Shown here one piece after another: positions 33,454-46,100 of a stretch of DNA of 64,000 bases (positions are counted from its first letter, which is position 1; each line of letters starts with the position of its first letter). The translations under genes were made by a program, and so were the position numbers. The stretch comes from Vitrella brassicaformis (Eukaryota; Sar; Vitrellaceae), in the NCBI GenBank assembly GCA_001179505.1, contig CDMY01000417.1:1-64000 (forward strand), written 5' to 3'. The notes beneath the pieces are model-generated. The model did no database searches and was not told the origin of the DNA. It saw only the letters and a program-made list of their open reading frames with translations.

Positions 33454-36400
33454 GGGGTAGGGGCTGGCGGTTGGGTGTTGGTGGTACATTTGATGGCGAC
33501 TGACGAGCAGTGCGGCTGAGTGTTTTGAATTGGGTGGTGGCTTGACTGATTGCATTGTGTGCCGTCAAAGGATGGGCGGATGGATGTCCTACTGGTTGGT
33601 GTCAGACTCACTCAAATGACTGAAGGGCTGAAAGAACCACACAGTTATAGCTGTGCACTATCTGCTGGATGGAGAGGCACCGAGGCCTCATGCATCGTTT
33701 CAGGGCGGCTCTGATGGGATGGAGTGACCCATGAGTGACTGGCACACGATCTTTAAATGGTGCGCATTCAATCGACGGCCAGCTGCAGCCGGCTGGCTGC
33801 ATGCACCCTCCCACACACGCATGGCATGGCATGCACACGGACGGAGGCAGCACAGCACTGCTTGTGTGTCCGGGTCTTGATGCAAAGTCCATCCGGACAG
33901 ACACCCATCCAGATCTCGCTAGCTGTCGTCACACCAGATCGATCACGTCACCCACACCCACCAACAAAAAGCATAGAGCACATGAAGCACAGCAGCGCTC
34001 TCCACCGCACCGCCCGCAAAGTGAGTGAAGGGCACACCCCCATCTCATCTATATCATACACACTCAGGGCACTCGTCAATAGAAAAAACTCTCTCGTACG
34101 CAATGAGTTGGTGGCTTGCTCAAACACCGGGCAGGGCAGGCATGCCAGCCAGTAGGACACACAACACAAAGAAAAGAGGGAGGAGATCACTGACTCACTC
34201 AGTCACTCACTAGGGTCTGTCGGTTATGTGTGTGTGTGTGTGTGTGTAAGGGGTAGGCCCGTGTGTCGATCGTTCGCCTTCCTGCGTGCCAGCGGTGTGC
34301 GATGCGTGCATCAACGAGAGATGGCAACACCCTCGTGTGCAAGCATCACACCCCTCATAGAAACAGACGGCGAACGAAACGATACGGCCACACACGACAA
34401 AAATACCACCTTCCGTCCATCCATCCATCCATCCACCATCCATCCATCCATCCGTTCGAGCAGCACAGCACAGCACGGCACGACACGGCTCAGCGGCATC
34501 CATCACAATGTGCTGTGCTGTGCTGTGCGTTGGCGCGTATGAACTTGGTTGCTTCATCCATCCCATCCCATCCCATCGAACAACCAAACCAACGAGCAAA
34601 GGGAGGGAGAAGACAAAGTACAAGTGACTGAGTAAGCGGCTCGTGGGTGAGTGGAGTGAGTGGGTGAGAGGATGCACTTCAAAGCACAGTCAATAAATCA
34701 ATCAGTCAGTCACTAGCGGCAAGAGAAAGAGAAGGAGAGGAAATGCAAGGCAGGCAAGGCAGGAAAAATCACGGACTGCATTCGTTCGTTCGTTCGTTTG
34801 GCGAGAAAAATGCCCCAGACACTCCCTTCCTCCCTCCCTCCCTCCTTTGGCCCAGACCCCAGAGAGACAAAGAGAGAGACCACTGCGCCGTTTCATGTGT
34901 GAATGCCATCATTGCCATGCCATCAGTGTGAGAGAGACGGGGGAGAACAGACAGACGTCGCGACATGGATAATGTAATGGTATGAGTGAGTGGGTGGCGA
35001 CAACACGACAGCCAGGCAGGCAGGAGGAGACAAATAGACACGAATGAGTGAGTCGGTAGGCATACATGTCCGGAAGCTGAGATGGCAATGGAAGAGAGGG
35101 AAACAGACATACAAAAGGGCTGGCTGGCTGCACACGCACACGGACACACTCATCGTTAGCTCATTCCCGCGTCCACCGATTTGCTCTCACCAATCAATCC
35201 GCCCCGCCCGTCCGTCGCCTCGGCAAAACTCCTCAGTCCATCCATCCATCCATCGGAGCCGCTCTCACATGTCATGTCGACAGGCAGGCCACGATCCGCT
35301 CGCGTCGCATCGACCACAGAATGGTGACAGAGGCCAGAGTGTTGGCGTCTATCACCTTTGCCGAGGGCCATGCCACGCAAACGGCACGCAGCACACGTCC
35401 GTCGACACACCAGAACCATCCTTTTCTCTCTCTCTGCGTGCGGGTAAGTGGGCTTTCCTTTCGGAACTCTCTCTCCCCTCTCCCCCTGCGCAGTCGGCCG
35501 ACGCCATCCTGTGGGCCTCACATGTCTCCTTGTGAGGCCACCGGGATGTCGTGGACATGCTCCACAGGGTGAAGAGAGGGTGAAAGGCTGGCTGGCTGGC
35601 TGGCAGAGGGTCTAAAACTTGAGGAGTGAGCGGCATGGCTGGGCACTCATTCATTCATTCATGTCAGCAAGTGCATGGATGGACGTTGCTGTGCCGTGTG
35701 CAGTGCTGTGCTGCGCGTGCTGTCTCCCTCTCTCGTGTGTGACAGACAGGTCAGCCCGGGTAGGTTTCCCCCTCTCTCACTCACTCGCAGATATCATCTC
35801 ATCAGTGGTGTGTGGTCTCTCTGAGACACCAGCCAGTCGAAAAATGGTGCAGTGAAAGACGGGAGGGAGGGAGGGAGGGAGGGAAGTAAGGAATGCAGAG
35901 CGTCGTCAAGTCAACACAACATGGATGGCATGAGCATGTAGGGAGGGAGGTTCGTCTCACGCATGGCATGGATGTCCCAAGAGGAAGTAAGTGCACTCGC
36001 TGATCTCTCTCTAGTAGCGCTATGTCATGATCATTGGCATCATCTCATCTCACCCCCTCTCGTACTCACCAATCAAGACACCAAGGCTGGCACACAGCAC
36101 AGACAGACAGACAGACAGGCAGACAGACAGGCCGAGAGGCATCCTCTCCAAGACTGCACGGACGAATGAGGGACAACAGATCAGATCGTCACACATAGAC
36201 CACACCACACCCACCCAAACATACACGCATAGCGTAACACACACACGGACAGAGAGAGGGGGGAAAATAGACAGACAGACAGCACATACACACACATACT
36301 CGAGAGAGACATATACATCCATTCATTCTTACCCACTCCTCCACCCCACGCTCGCTTCCACGCCGTCCGTGTGCTGTGTTGTGTTCCCGACCCACCCATA

Positions 36401-37801
36401 CCACACCATACCCCACACCTGACCTGGCTGCTCCCTCCCCATCGGGCCGAAAATGGGAGGGATACTCAGGCGCACGATCAATGCCTTTTGATCCAACACA
36501 CGACGCACCGCACAGACGGGGCGCAAGGCAAGAAAGCCCTCGGCGAGCGTGTGCAGATCGTTTTCCAACATCAAGTATCACCAGTTGAAAGGCCTCGCTC
36601 TCGGTCTCTCTTTCACTGTCTGACTCACTGACACATGAATCACATGACATCACAGCATAGTACAAGGCGATGCAATCAATGCACCATTGCACACGATGGC
36701 TCGGTTTCCGAGATGCATTCACACACACAATCCATCCATCCATCGCCCACCTCTCTCGTCTCTCGGCTCATATGAGTCGTCAGTGCCCACGCTCTCACTC
36801 TCTAGGTCTGTATACCACCCACCCCACCAACCAACCAACCAACCGCCCGCCCGACTACAAATAAGCGTCCGTACTGAGCAGTGAGTGAGTCGGTATGTGT
36901 GTGTAATGGATTGCGCGTCTCTCTCTCTCTCTCTCTCTGTGTGCGTGTGTGTGTGTGTGTGTGCATCCTTGCCCCCTACCCCGCCCCGCCCGTCCAATGA
37001 ATGGGCGTCAGGAACGTCGGAAAAATCGGAAAGAGAAGAGAGCAGATGGAATTCAAGACAGACGATATGGTGTGACGTGACAGAGGGAGTGGTAGGGAGG
37101 AGAGTGAGATCAGGCAGGCACAGGCAGGCATGTTGTGTCGTTTGCGAACCTGTCGCACTTGATGAGAAGCAGGTACGCATCGCATCGCATCGCATCACCG
37201 AACAGCGATTGAGCGTTAGGTGGAGCGAGCCAAGCCAAGCCAAGCCACTACACATACATACATACATACATAACATAGACAGACAGACAAGTAACCAGAC
37301 CAACACCACCATAGTGAGAAAAATCGACCGACATACCATCCCATCTCACTCACCGCAGTGCATTGCACCCCTCCCTCCCTCCCCCCGCCCCCTTTCTCGA
37401 CACGATAGATCGATTTATTGACGTGAGCGCTATACCAGCAGACAGTCGTTGGTGCATGCCATGGAATGCCATGCAATGCAGGTGAGGTACAGGCAGGCGT
37501 CAAGGAGAGAGAGGCACGAATGCATACGCAGCCCAGCCTGCCAGCCCAGGGCGCCTACGCATCCGTCCGTCCACCCACCAGGTCTGGCCCGCGTGGCATA
37601 CCACACCACACCACACAGCATAGCATGGCATGCGTCGATCCAATCGACGAGAAAAATCGACAGACACGTCCAGTCCGATTAGGCAAAAGCAATAAAAGAA
37701 TAAGCCATACGACCCCGCCCCCATTTCAACAGATCGCCCTCCCCTCCCCTCTCTCCCCCCCTCTCTCTGTCTCTCTTACTCTGAGGCTGTCCATCCGTCA
37801 C
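33454..37801. other. 4.3-kb gene desert rich in simple repeats
   Basis: No supported gene. The sequence is dominated by (CATC)n, (GT)n, (CAGA)n, (GGGA)n and CTGTG-type tracts. All open frames are low complexity and none shows a domain or matched splice sites. It lies downstream of the CBM48/PP2C gene (minus) and of the intronless gene (plus), so it may be long 3' UTRs, or hold non-coding RNA I cannot recognise. Confidence 0.5.
33858..33899. repeat. 42-bp direct repeat, copy 2
   Basis: Same orientation and one mismatch against 32222-32263. It lies about 400 bp after the stop of the intronless gene, so the pair brackets that gene. Confidence 0.85.
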
Positions 37802-40800
37802 TCACTCGCCGTGCAGCAGAGAGCTGAGCACGCCGCCCCCGCCCACATTGTCCGATGAAACACGCCGGCGCATTCCGGGCCTCTGCTGCTCCTGCCCTCT
37901 CGCCGCGCCAATCGGCCCGGAATACGACCGCCCCCTCTGCTGCAGGGCGGTCGCACTCGCACCTTCAGCCGCAGCCGCGCCCACGACCTTCTCCCCGCCG
38001 GCAGCAGGATTCTTCTGCTGTGTGCGTCTCCATCTGCCAGTGGGTGGGGGCGACTTGGGTGCGATGCGTGGCGAGAGTGGGGGAGGGGTCTCTGATGAGC
38101 TGGTGGGGGGCAGGGGGACGGGGGGCGCTGACGGCGCGATGGCGGGGGGCTGGGGGGACACGGGCGGCTCACGCACACACCTACAGACAGAGACGGAGAC
38201 AGGCAGGTCAGGTGAGAGTGCCTCCATTCTAGGTGCGTGGGTCTGTGTGTGTTTGGTTACCAAGCGGCCACGACGGTGATGTCGTCTGCCTTTCCGCCCT
38301 TGTGTATGAGTTTGCGCGAGGCGGCCGCATTGGATGCGAACGGGGTGCGGGCAGTGAGGTCCTGCGACCGGTTGAAGGCCGCCTCTGCTATGGCCGTAGC
38401 GATGTTCTGACAGACAGACAGACAGACAGACAGACAGAGACAAGGATGGACACAGCCCAGCCCGACGTGGATGCGCACTCTCCTCTCTCTCTCTGTGCGT
38501 GTGTGTGTGTGGTGGTCAATCAGTGTGTGTGGGTACGCCACGCACCTTTGGCGAAGTGGTGAGGGATTGGTCGTGCAGCAGCAGCGCCTCGTATGGCGAC
38601 ATGGCGAGATTCGCCAGAGCGGCGATCTCGTGCTCAAACAAATTGTCAAACACACCGTCGGTGCCTGCACGTCCGTATGTAAGTGCCCTGTGGTTGCCCT
38701 GCCGTTAGTGTGTGTCTGGTCTGCATCCAAACGCACCTAGTATGACGAGGTCTCCTTCCATGAGGTCGACGGTGGAGATGTCGGCGCACTCCGGGAGATC
38801 GTGATTGGCAGGCTCGGGGATGCCCCGGACCCTTATAGACAGATGGATGGATGGAGTACACACATAGAGAGAGAGGGATGCACTGACTGCACAAGGCGTT
38901 TGTGTGTGTGAGGGTCACGGACGTACCATGAGGCCAGTCGCTGCAGTCCGTTCTGCTCCAGGTATGGCAGGTCGCTCTTCTTGGGGACCCGCATCAGCTG
39001 GTAGGGGCAGTTGAACCCGTGTTGCTGCTCGACCGTCTTCTTGACCACCTCCAACTCATACGCTGTCTGACGCCTGGCAGTCATATCATAGCAAACACAT
39101 GGATTGATGGATGGATGCCGTGACGCCGCTCTTCATCTCATCTGTCCATCCATTCTCACTCACCGGAGAACGATGAGCCCGGAGTCGCCCAGGTTGGCCA
39201 CTCCCAGCCGGCCGCCCTCCTCATCCAAACACGCCACACAGGCAGTGGAGCTGCCCCACGCCCGTGTGTTGGCATACCCAGCCTTGAGCACCTGCAGCAT
39301 CCGCCGCTGCAGCCGAGCCGCACGCGCCTCGTCACGCACAGAGGCAGAGGGGGAGGCCTCGCCATCGCAGTCACCAGCTGGCGTGGGGGAGCCCCGTGGC
39401 GAGCCGTCGGGCGTCTCGGATGGGCTGCTGGAGAGCTCTGCGTTGTCTGCGATGACGGATGCAGTGATGCGGGGGCGCTTGGCGGAGTGTGCGAGGGGCT
39501 TGGGGGCTGGAGTGGGGTCGGGGAGGGGCGCCGAGAGATCGCGGGTAGAGAGCGTCGCCAACGAGTTGGAATAATACGAGAAATCTGACACACAGGACAA
39601 GTGTGACAGACACACACAGGACAGGTTTGGTTTGCGTCGATCTTTCCCCATGATCCGTCCACCTCCCCACCTACTTTTCTCCCGCTCGTCTCTTTCGAGC
39701 GCCTGCATCAGCGGACTGGATGGCGGCTCCAGCGGCTCATCGGCCATCAGCGACTCCCCCTCCAGGCCCCCCTGCCCAACCGGCAGCCCCGGCGACGCCA
39801 GACGTCTCGCCGCCTCCAGAGACAGACCCGACGCGCCGGTATCGTTGTCGTCAGAGTCACACGAGAGGTTGCGGGACATGATGGGCAGCGGCGATGGCGC
39901 AGACGCTTTGCGTGCCATGGCCGCCTGTTGTCTCTGGAGCAGCAGCTGCTGGCGGGCAATGTGTCGGGTGCGGCGTCTCTCGAGCCGCTCGTTGATGCGG
40001 ACGACCTCCCGCTTGCAGCCGTCCATGAGCTCGTCGGCAAACTGCCGGGCGTTGAGGCCGAGGTTCGTCCACTCGCCCACCCCGTCGGCCACACCGATGC
40101 CCGACCACGCCAGGTCCGTGGACGTCGTCTCCCTGAAGGAAGGAAGAAGGCAAGGACAAACAAGCACACAGAATGCCACTAGGGTGTGTGGCTGCATGGC
40201 ATGGGTGGGCTGGCTGGTGTGGCTGGTGCGTGCGCTGCGCACCAGATGAAGAATGCGTCCTCGCCGCCTCTACTGCGCTTGTCCGGGTGTGGGATGGAGC
40301 ACGCCCCAGCTGTCAGCCGCAGCGCCTTCGCGTGGCGCAGGTCGGGCAGATTCATCTCCTTGGAAACCAATGAATGTGCGAACACAGAAGCGACGAGAAC
40401 ATGCAATGCAGGACACGCTCCCGTGCTGTGCTGTGCTGTGCTGTGGGGTGGGGTGCGTACCAGCATGACGTCTGCGTGAGTGTGCATAGCGTGCAAGCAA
40501 TTGAGGACCTCGGGGGTCCACCCCACAGCCCCAGTGGGGCACACCACCATCCTCCCGTACCCACCCCCCTCATCCCCGCTCCCACTGCCCGACGACGACA
40601 CCGACGAGGGCGACAGATCGCCGCTTTCGCCGCCCTCGCCGCACTGGATCGACCTCTTCCTGTGGTGCCGCTTCACGCTCACGGTGGTCCCCAATGCAGG
40701 CGTGGACAGGGTGCGAGGGAGGCCGGCCAGCAGCGACTGGCGGGGGGACTCCGGCTCGGCATCGTCGTGTGCGTGTGTGCCTGGGCTTCTGGGGGAGGAA

Positions 40801-43011
40801 GGGTCGCCTGTGGACTCCTTGGTGCTGTCGTCCGAGTCGTGGCGGGCGGCGTCGTACTTGTCGGGCGAGATGGGGACGGATCGGGTGCGGGTGGGGGGAG
40901 AGGGGAGGCCGATGCGGGTCGTTGGACGGTACACACGCCTGAGTGATACACACACACACACAGACACGGGATGGATGGCATGTGGCATGTGGCATGTGTG
41001 ATGTGTGATATGTGGTGGGGCTGTTGTGTTGGCTTACATGCCGGCCGAGCTGGACCTTCGGCGCTTCTGCAGATCCTCAAAGCTCTTGGCGTGCTTCAGG
41101 GCAATCTGACACACACACACACACACACAGGCAGACATGACACGGACAGGGAAATGCAGATGGATGCGCGTGCCGTCGGTGTGGTTGTCAGGTTAGGTGG
41201 GGTGGGGTTGCCGACCTGATGGACTACGAGTATGTTGAAGAGCTGTCCGTTGTGGCTCTGCTGGATGGGCAACTTCCGATCCACCGTCACCACGCCGTCC
41301 ACGCGATACTTGTAGAGGTACAGCCCCGGCTGGATGTGGTCCACCACCTCACGCAACGACAGCCAAAACACACCCGTCCTGAACACACACACAAGCCACG
41401 GAAAGGTGGATGCATCCAGTGGGTTGTCTTGTGCGTCTGTCTCACTCACTGACCGTGAGCACTTGAACAGTTCGAGGGCGACTGTCCACGGCGGGTTGGT
41501 GAAGTTTCCCATCACCTCTACACAACTAGCACCAGGGGCGTTCCATCGGATTATCGGACCGTCACGCCTGCCCACCAACCAACAGAGACGCCATACAAAA
41601 CACACACGTGACCAGAAACCCTCCCTCCCTCCCTTGTCGGCCCGCCCTGTTCTCCCTATCTACTCACTTGCGGCTGTTGAGCGGCCGCAGCTTCGGCCCC
41701 TGCACATTATCCCTCCTCACTTGCCGGCCGTCGCTGCTGGCCCGCTGCAGCGCATCCACCTCATCGATGGAGTCGTCACTGTCTCGCCTCCAGGCCCACA
41801 CGACGGTGTCGTGTGCGATGGGGTATGGCGGCAGCACGGGGGAAGGCGTGCCGTCGTCCTCCTTGGGGTTGTTGGCGCCGCCCATGCGAGTGGCGGAGAG
41901 GGATGAGTCGGAGGGACGGGCGTATAGTGAGGCGAAGGGGAGGGAGAGCCGGCCGCTGCCGCTCCTGCTGCTGTCTGTCCGCGGGGTGTCTTGCTTGATG
42001 TCGTATGGGTCGAACAGCAGCCAGTCGTCATCTTGACGCTCGATGTAGAACTTGAGCTGCTGGCTCTGATTCGATTCACATGAATGAATGACACACGTGG
42101 GAGGAAGGATGCATTGCATTGGGTGCCTGCCTTCGTATGTGGGTGTTTTGACCTGACCGTACCCGATTGAGAGCGAACTCTGCGAAGCTGTGGTCCAGCC
42201 GGGCCCGCTTGTACTCGAGCTGGTTGTTGCGATTCAAACGGTTCACGCAACTGCATCCACACCACACACGGACGGACAGAGGCCAGCCAATATAGAGACA
42301 TGCATGTCGGCACAAAGATCCTGTGGGTTTGTGAGGTGAGTGCGGCATCGTCTCACCGAAGGAAGGTATGAGTCTTCGCCTGGACAGACAACCAGGGAGG
42401 GGAACACACACACACGGGAAAGCGAAATGCATCATGCATGTTTTGATGGACACGCAAAGAATTCGTTCACTGCCTTCCTTCCTTCCTTCTGTGTGACCCT
42501 CCCTCCCTCCCTCCCTCACCCTGATGGGATTCTCTGTGGTAGCGATATTCTCGAGCACATCGATAAAGGGGTCAATGCCACGACGGTCACACCCATTCTG
42601 GATGATGAGCGAGTCATTCCCATCACATCACACAGCATTCAAGACACACCCATATGAATCTGCCGACCGTGTGCCTGGCTCCCAATGCCCCCACTCACTG
42701 CCCTGTCCTCACCTTGCCCACCGCCGCACTCGCTCCCCTCTGGCGGCAAGGGCCTCGGGCGGTCTTCAAAGCATCGCTCAACGTCAGCCTGACCTCAAGA
42801 CACGCAAGACACCACCTCGCGACAATCTCACTGACTCCCATCCACCCGAACGTATCCCATTGGTCTGTCTCATACGGTGTGCGTGTGGTGGATGTGCTTA
42901 CGATAGGACGGCAGGGTCCTGTGGCTCTGCGTCGCTGTCGTCATAGTCAGCGTCACGATTCGGGAAAAAGCGGGCTATCGCACGACAGAGGCGACGATAG
43001 ATGCTACCCAT
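37802..43011 (-). CDS. CBM48 (AMPK-type glycogen-binding) domain fused to PTC7-like PP2C phosphatase
   Basis: Start ATG 43009-43011 gives MGSIYRRLCRAIARFFPN, with Gly2 and Cys9 that might be lipidated. After a few small exons comes LKFYIERQDDDWLLFDPYDI. A CBM48-like domain follows: PIIRWNAPGASCVEVMGNF (41.5 kb), FWLSLREVVDHIQPGLYLYK and YRVDGVVTVDRKLPIQQSHN (41.3 kb). A Ser-rich linker leads to the PP2C part: ACSIPHPDKRSRGGEDAFF (40.3 kb), GVADGVGEW (40.08 kb), ANLGDSGLIVLR (39.2 kb), GDLVILGTDGVFDNLFEHE (38.75-38.6 kb) and GGKADDITVVAAW (38.28 kb). The conserved metal-binding Asp residues are visible. The disordered C-terminus ends at TGA 37802-37804. A phosphatase held on starch or amylopectin granules is the natural inference. 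That both halves form one gene is inferred from continuous minus-strand exons. Confidence 0.8.
38410..38438. repeat. (CAGA)n microsatellite in a PP2C intron
   Basis: About seven tandem CAGA units directly upstream (on the coding strand a TCTG tract before the acceptor) of the exon encoding NIATAIAEAAF. Confidence 0.75.
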
Positions 43012-43134
43012 TCCTGGAGAAGCGCAGAGGAGGAAGAAGCAACGAACGCGAGAGGAAAAGGCTGGCTAGCAAGCTCGCAGATCATTCGAGCATCAGATCT
43101 TCTTCCTCTTTCTCTTCCACACGACTGCTAATCG
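43012..43134. promoter_or_regulatory. Bidirectional promoter gap, 123 bp
   Basis: The gap between the start codons of the CBM48/PP2C gene (minus) and NOL6 (plus) is only 123 bp and must hold both 5' UTRs and promoters. No TATA box is evident. Confidence 0.45.
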
Positions 43135-46100
43135 ATGGAGAAGGGCATCCCGAGGAAGAAGAAGAAGGAAAAGCAGAAGTCGGGTGGTGATGCCCACCAT
43201 CACCAGGGAGAAGCAGCCAAGGACAAGGAGGGCCTGGACCACGCTCCAAACACGAAGGAATTGCTGGATCTGAAGCAGACTCGCCAGCTGTACAAGAGCA
43301 ACCTCTACAGGTAGGTGAAGTGTCACATAGATCAGTCAGATGGATTCACGAAATGAATGAGTGCAGTGAGTGCACCACCTCATCCATCCGTCTGATCCAT
43401 CCCCATGGCCATGCCTTCCCTCTCCCTCTGTGTCTGTCTGATGTGTGTCAGGCTGCAACTGGAGGAGCTCTTGGCCAATGTGGGCGTCAAGGCAGCGCGC
43501 CTCAAGGAGTTCGGACCGCTGCTCATCGCTATCAACGAGACCCTCAACAGGCTCACCGGCCGCGACATCCCGGCTGATTTCGCCAGTGAGTTCCCCTCCT
43601 TGGTCTTCCACTTCATCCTCCCCGCTGCGTTCACCTTCACGCGGCCGGCCAGAGTGGATGTCGTGGGCAGCTATGTGCTCAAGGCGGTGACCAAGCCTGT
43701 GACCAATATTGACATCGCCATGGAGATGCCCAAGGACATGTTCCTGGAGCGGGACCACATCAACTACCGGTGCGTACGTGTGTGCGTGTGTGGGGAGGGG
43801 GGGCACATGGGTGTGGTGCGGTGCGGTCGTGTTCACCCTGTTGGTTTCTGCGTCTGGACGATGGTGCCTGCAGGTATTTCGACAAGCGGGCTGCGTATCT
43901 CGGTGAGGTGCATCGCCAGCTGACGGATATCTGCACCAGCATCGACACACCGCAGCAGCAGCAGCCAGAACGACAAAAGAAGAAAAAGAGGAAGACTGGC
44001 GGCAGCAACAGCGAGGCCACCACCCCCGCCCCACCAGCACCAGCACCAACACCGACCAGCCCCCTCGCCCCTTTCCGCCCTTCACTGGCCTTCCACGCGT
44101 GGCACGGCGACCCTCGCAAGCCCATCATCATCATGACAGTCACCCCGCCCCAAGACCACCCCTCCGCAAGGCGGTTTCACAACTGGAGGGTCCGGCTGTT
44201 CCCCGTCGTCAGCGACGACACGTTCCGTGAGGCGCGACTGGCGCCCAGTTGGAACTCGGTGCGTCAGCCGACCACGACGAGCAGCATGTTGGCTCTGGAA
44301 GAGTACAGGAGGAGTGTGCAGAAGGGTGGAGGGGAGAGGGTGGGCAAGAGCAGGGCGCAGGAGGTGGAGAGGGAGGGGCTGGCCCTGCCGCCCACTCCGG
44401 CCTACAACGCCGCTGTGCTCGAAGACATGCGGTCAGCAGAGGCAGGGAGCACAGCTAACAAGACAGACACCTGTGTGTTTCTTTGTTGACTGCAATCGTG
44501 TGCCTGTGTGTGTTCCGCGTCAGGATGCGTCGGCACGTGCATCTGTTGGTCGAGTGCCTCGAAAAGTGGCCCGCCCTCAAAGACACCCTCCACCTCATCA
44601 AGACATGGGCATTCCAGCGGGGCTTTCTTGCCACACCCAAATGCCCCCACTTCACATCGGTCGACGGCTTTACCCTCTCACTCGTCGCAGCACACTGCAC
44701 ACGTGCCCACAGTGGGGCCGCCAGCACAGCCGCCCCGCAGCTGTTCAAGCTGACCATGGCCTTTCTCGCCAGGCCGCAATTGCTGACCCACAAGTGGGTG
44801 TTTGGGAGGGGCGGTGGTGCGGCGAGGGGCGACAAGGATCCGCCGCAGGGACAGGGGGCGCTGTATGACTCGGACGAGGAGACGTTTAACGTGCTGTGGA
44901 GATGTGGGCTGCACATGCAGGTACAGATCGGAGGGAGGGAGGGAGAGAGAGGGATGGAGAGAGAGAGGGAGGGAGGGAAAGAGGCATGGATTGGGTCTGC
45001 TGTTGTCGCAGGAGCTTCACGACGAGGCGCGGCGCACTCTGTCCCTGCTGGAGTCTGCGAGCGACCCCTTCACGGCCCTCTTCGGCATCAGGTACCGGCC
45101 CGAGTTCTCATGGGACCTCCACATACACGTACCCCACGACGCCATACCGCCCCCCAACAAACTCCCACAAGCCGTAAGCCACTCGACCCGACACACAGGT
45201 CAGTCAGTGTCATTTTCCCTGTTTGCCTGCTTTTGTCTGCCACAGGGCCTGTTTGATGATCATGGAGGGAAAGCGACAGAGTGGGAGCAGCTGCCGCATG
45301 TGGCCTTTGCCGCCACTTTGGTGGCCCTCTTGCGCAGAGGCCTCACCGATCGCGTCCATGGCTATGCCATTCGATTCGTCCCTCCCGCATCGTCCGGGAG
45401 CGAGAGTGATGACGGCAAGTACTGCTGGCATGGCGAGGAGGTGCCCCCGCGGTGCTGCGGTGTGGCCGTGGGGCTCATGCTGGACAGGGAACACATGAAC
45501 AGGGCCATCGACAAGGGGCCCTCGGCCGACACTGCCGAAGCCAAACGATTCAAGTACACACACACACACACACACAGACGAGTATCCACATCACACGTGT
45601 GTGGTGGCTATCTCAGTTTTCCGTGTGTGGTGCGTGTGTGTGTAGAGCGTTTTGGGGCGGCAAGTCGGAGATTCGCCGATTCCGCGACTCGTCCATCCTC
45701 GAATGTGTGGTGTGGCAGCCCCCGGCAACCGACTGCATCTTCCCTGAGGGCCACCCCACACATCCCTCCGTCCCCACACAGATCATCCGCCACCTTCTCA
45801 AGACCTACTTCCCCTCACTGCACGCCACCAACGACGTGCAAATGACGTCATCGGCGAAAAGCAACAAGCGCAAAGGGATAGAGGAGGAGGGGGCGCTGGC
45901 CACGGCAAGAGAGAGCGAGAGGTGTGTCATCCACACAGCGCCCCTGACGATGAGCCCATCGGTGTCTGATGACGGCACCGGCCTGTGGTCGGCCTTCAAC
46001 GAGTTCAAGAGCCACCTCGACGAGCTGACGACGCTCCCCCTGGCCATCAAGGAGGTCAAGCCAGTGTCGCCGTCATTCCGCTACTGCGCCGTAGGCAGCG

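Noticed and set aside
34418-34456. Regular CATC/CCAT repeats resembling a small repeat array
   Set aside because: The unit is four bases without unique spacers, so this is a microsatellite and not CRISPR. The host is a eukaryote.
33600-37800. Long open frames such as those at 36.2-37.4 kb
   Set aside because: Composition is Cys/Val/Leu or His/Thr/Pro from microsatellites. Neither strand shows a recognisable motif.
39104-40249. Plus-strand open frames of about 150-205 codons
   Set aside because: They are reverse-strand shadows of high-GC PP2C exons. The minus strand carries the GVADGVGEW and GDSG motifs.
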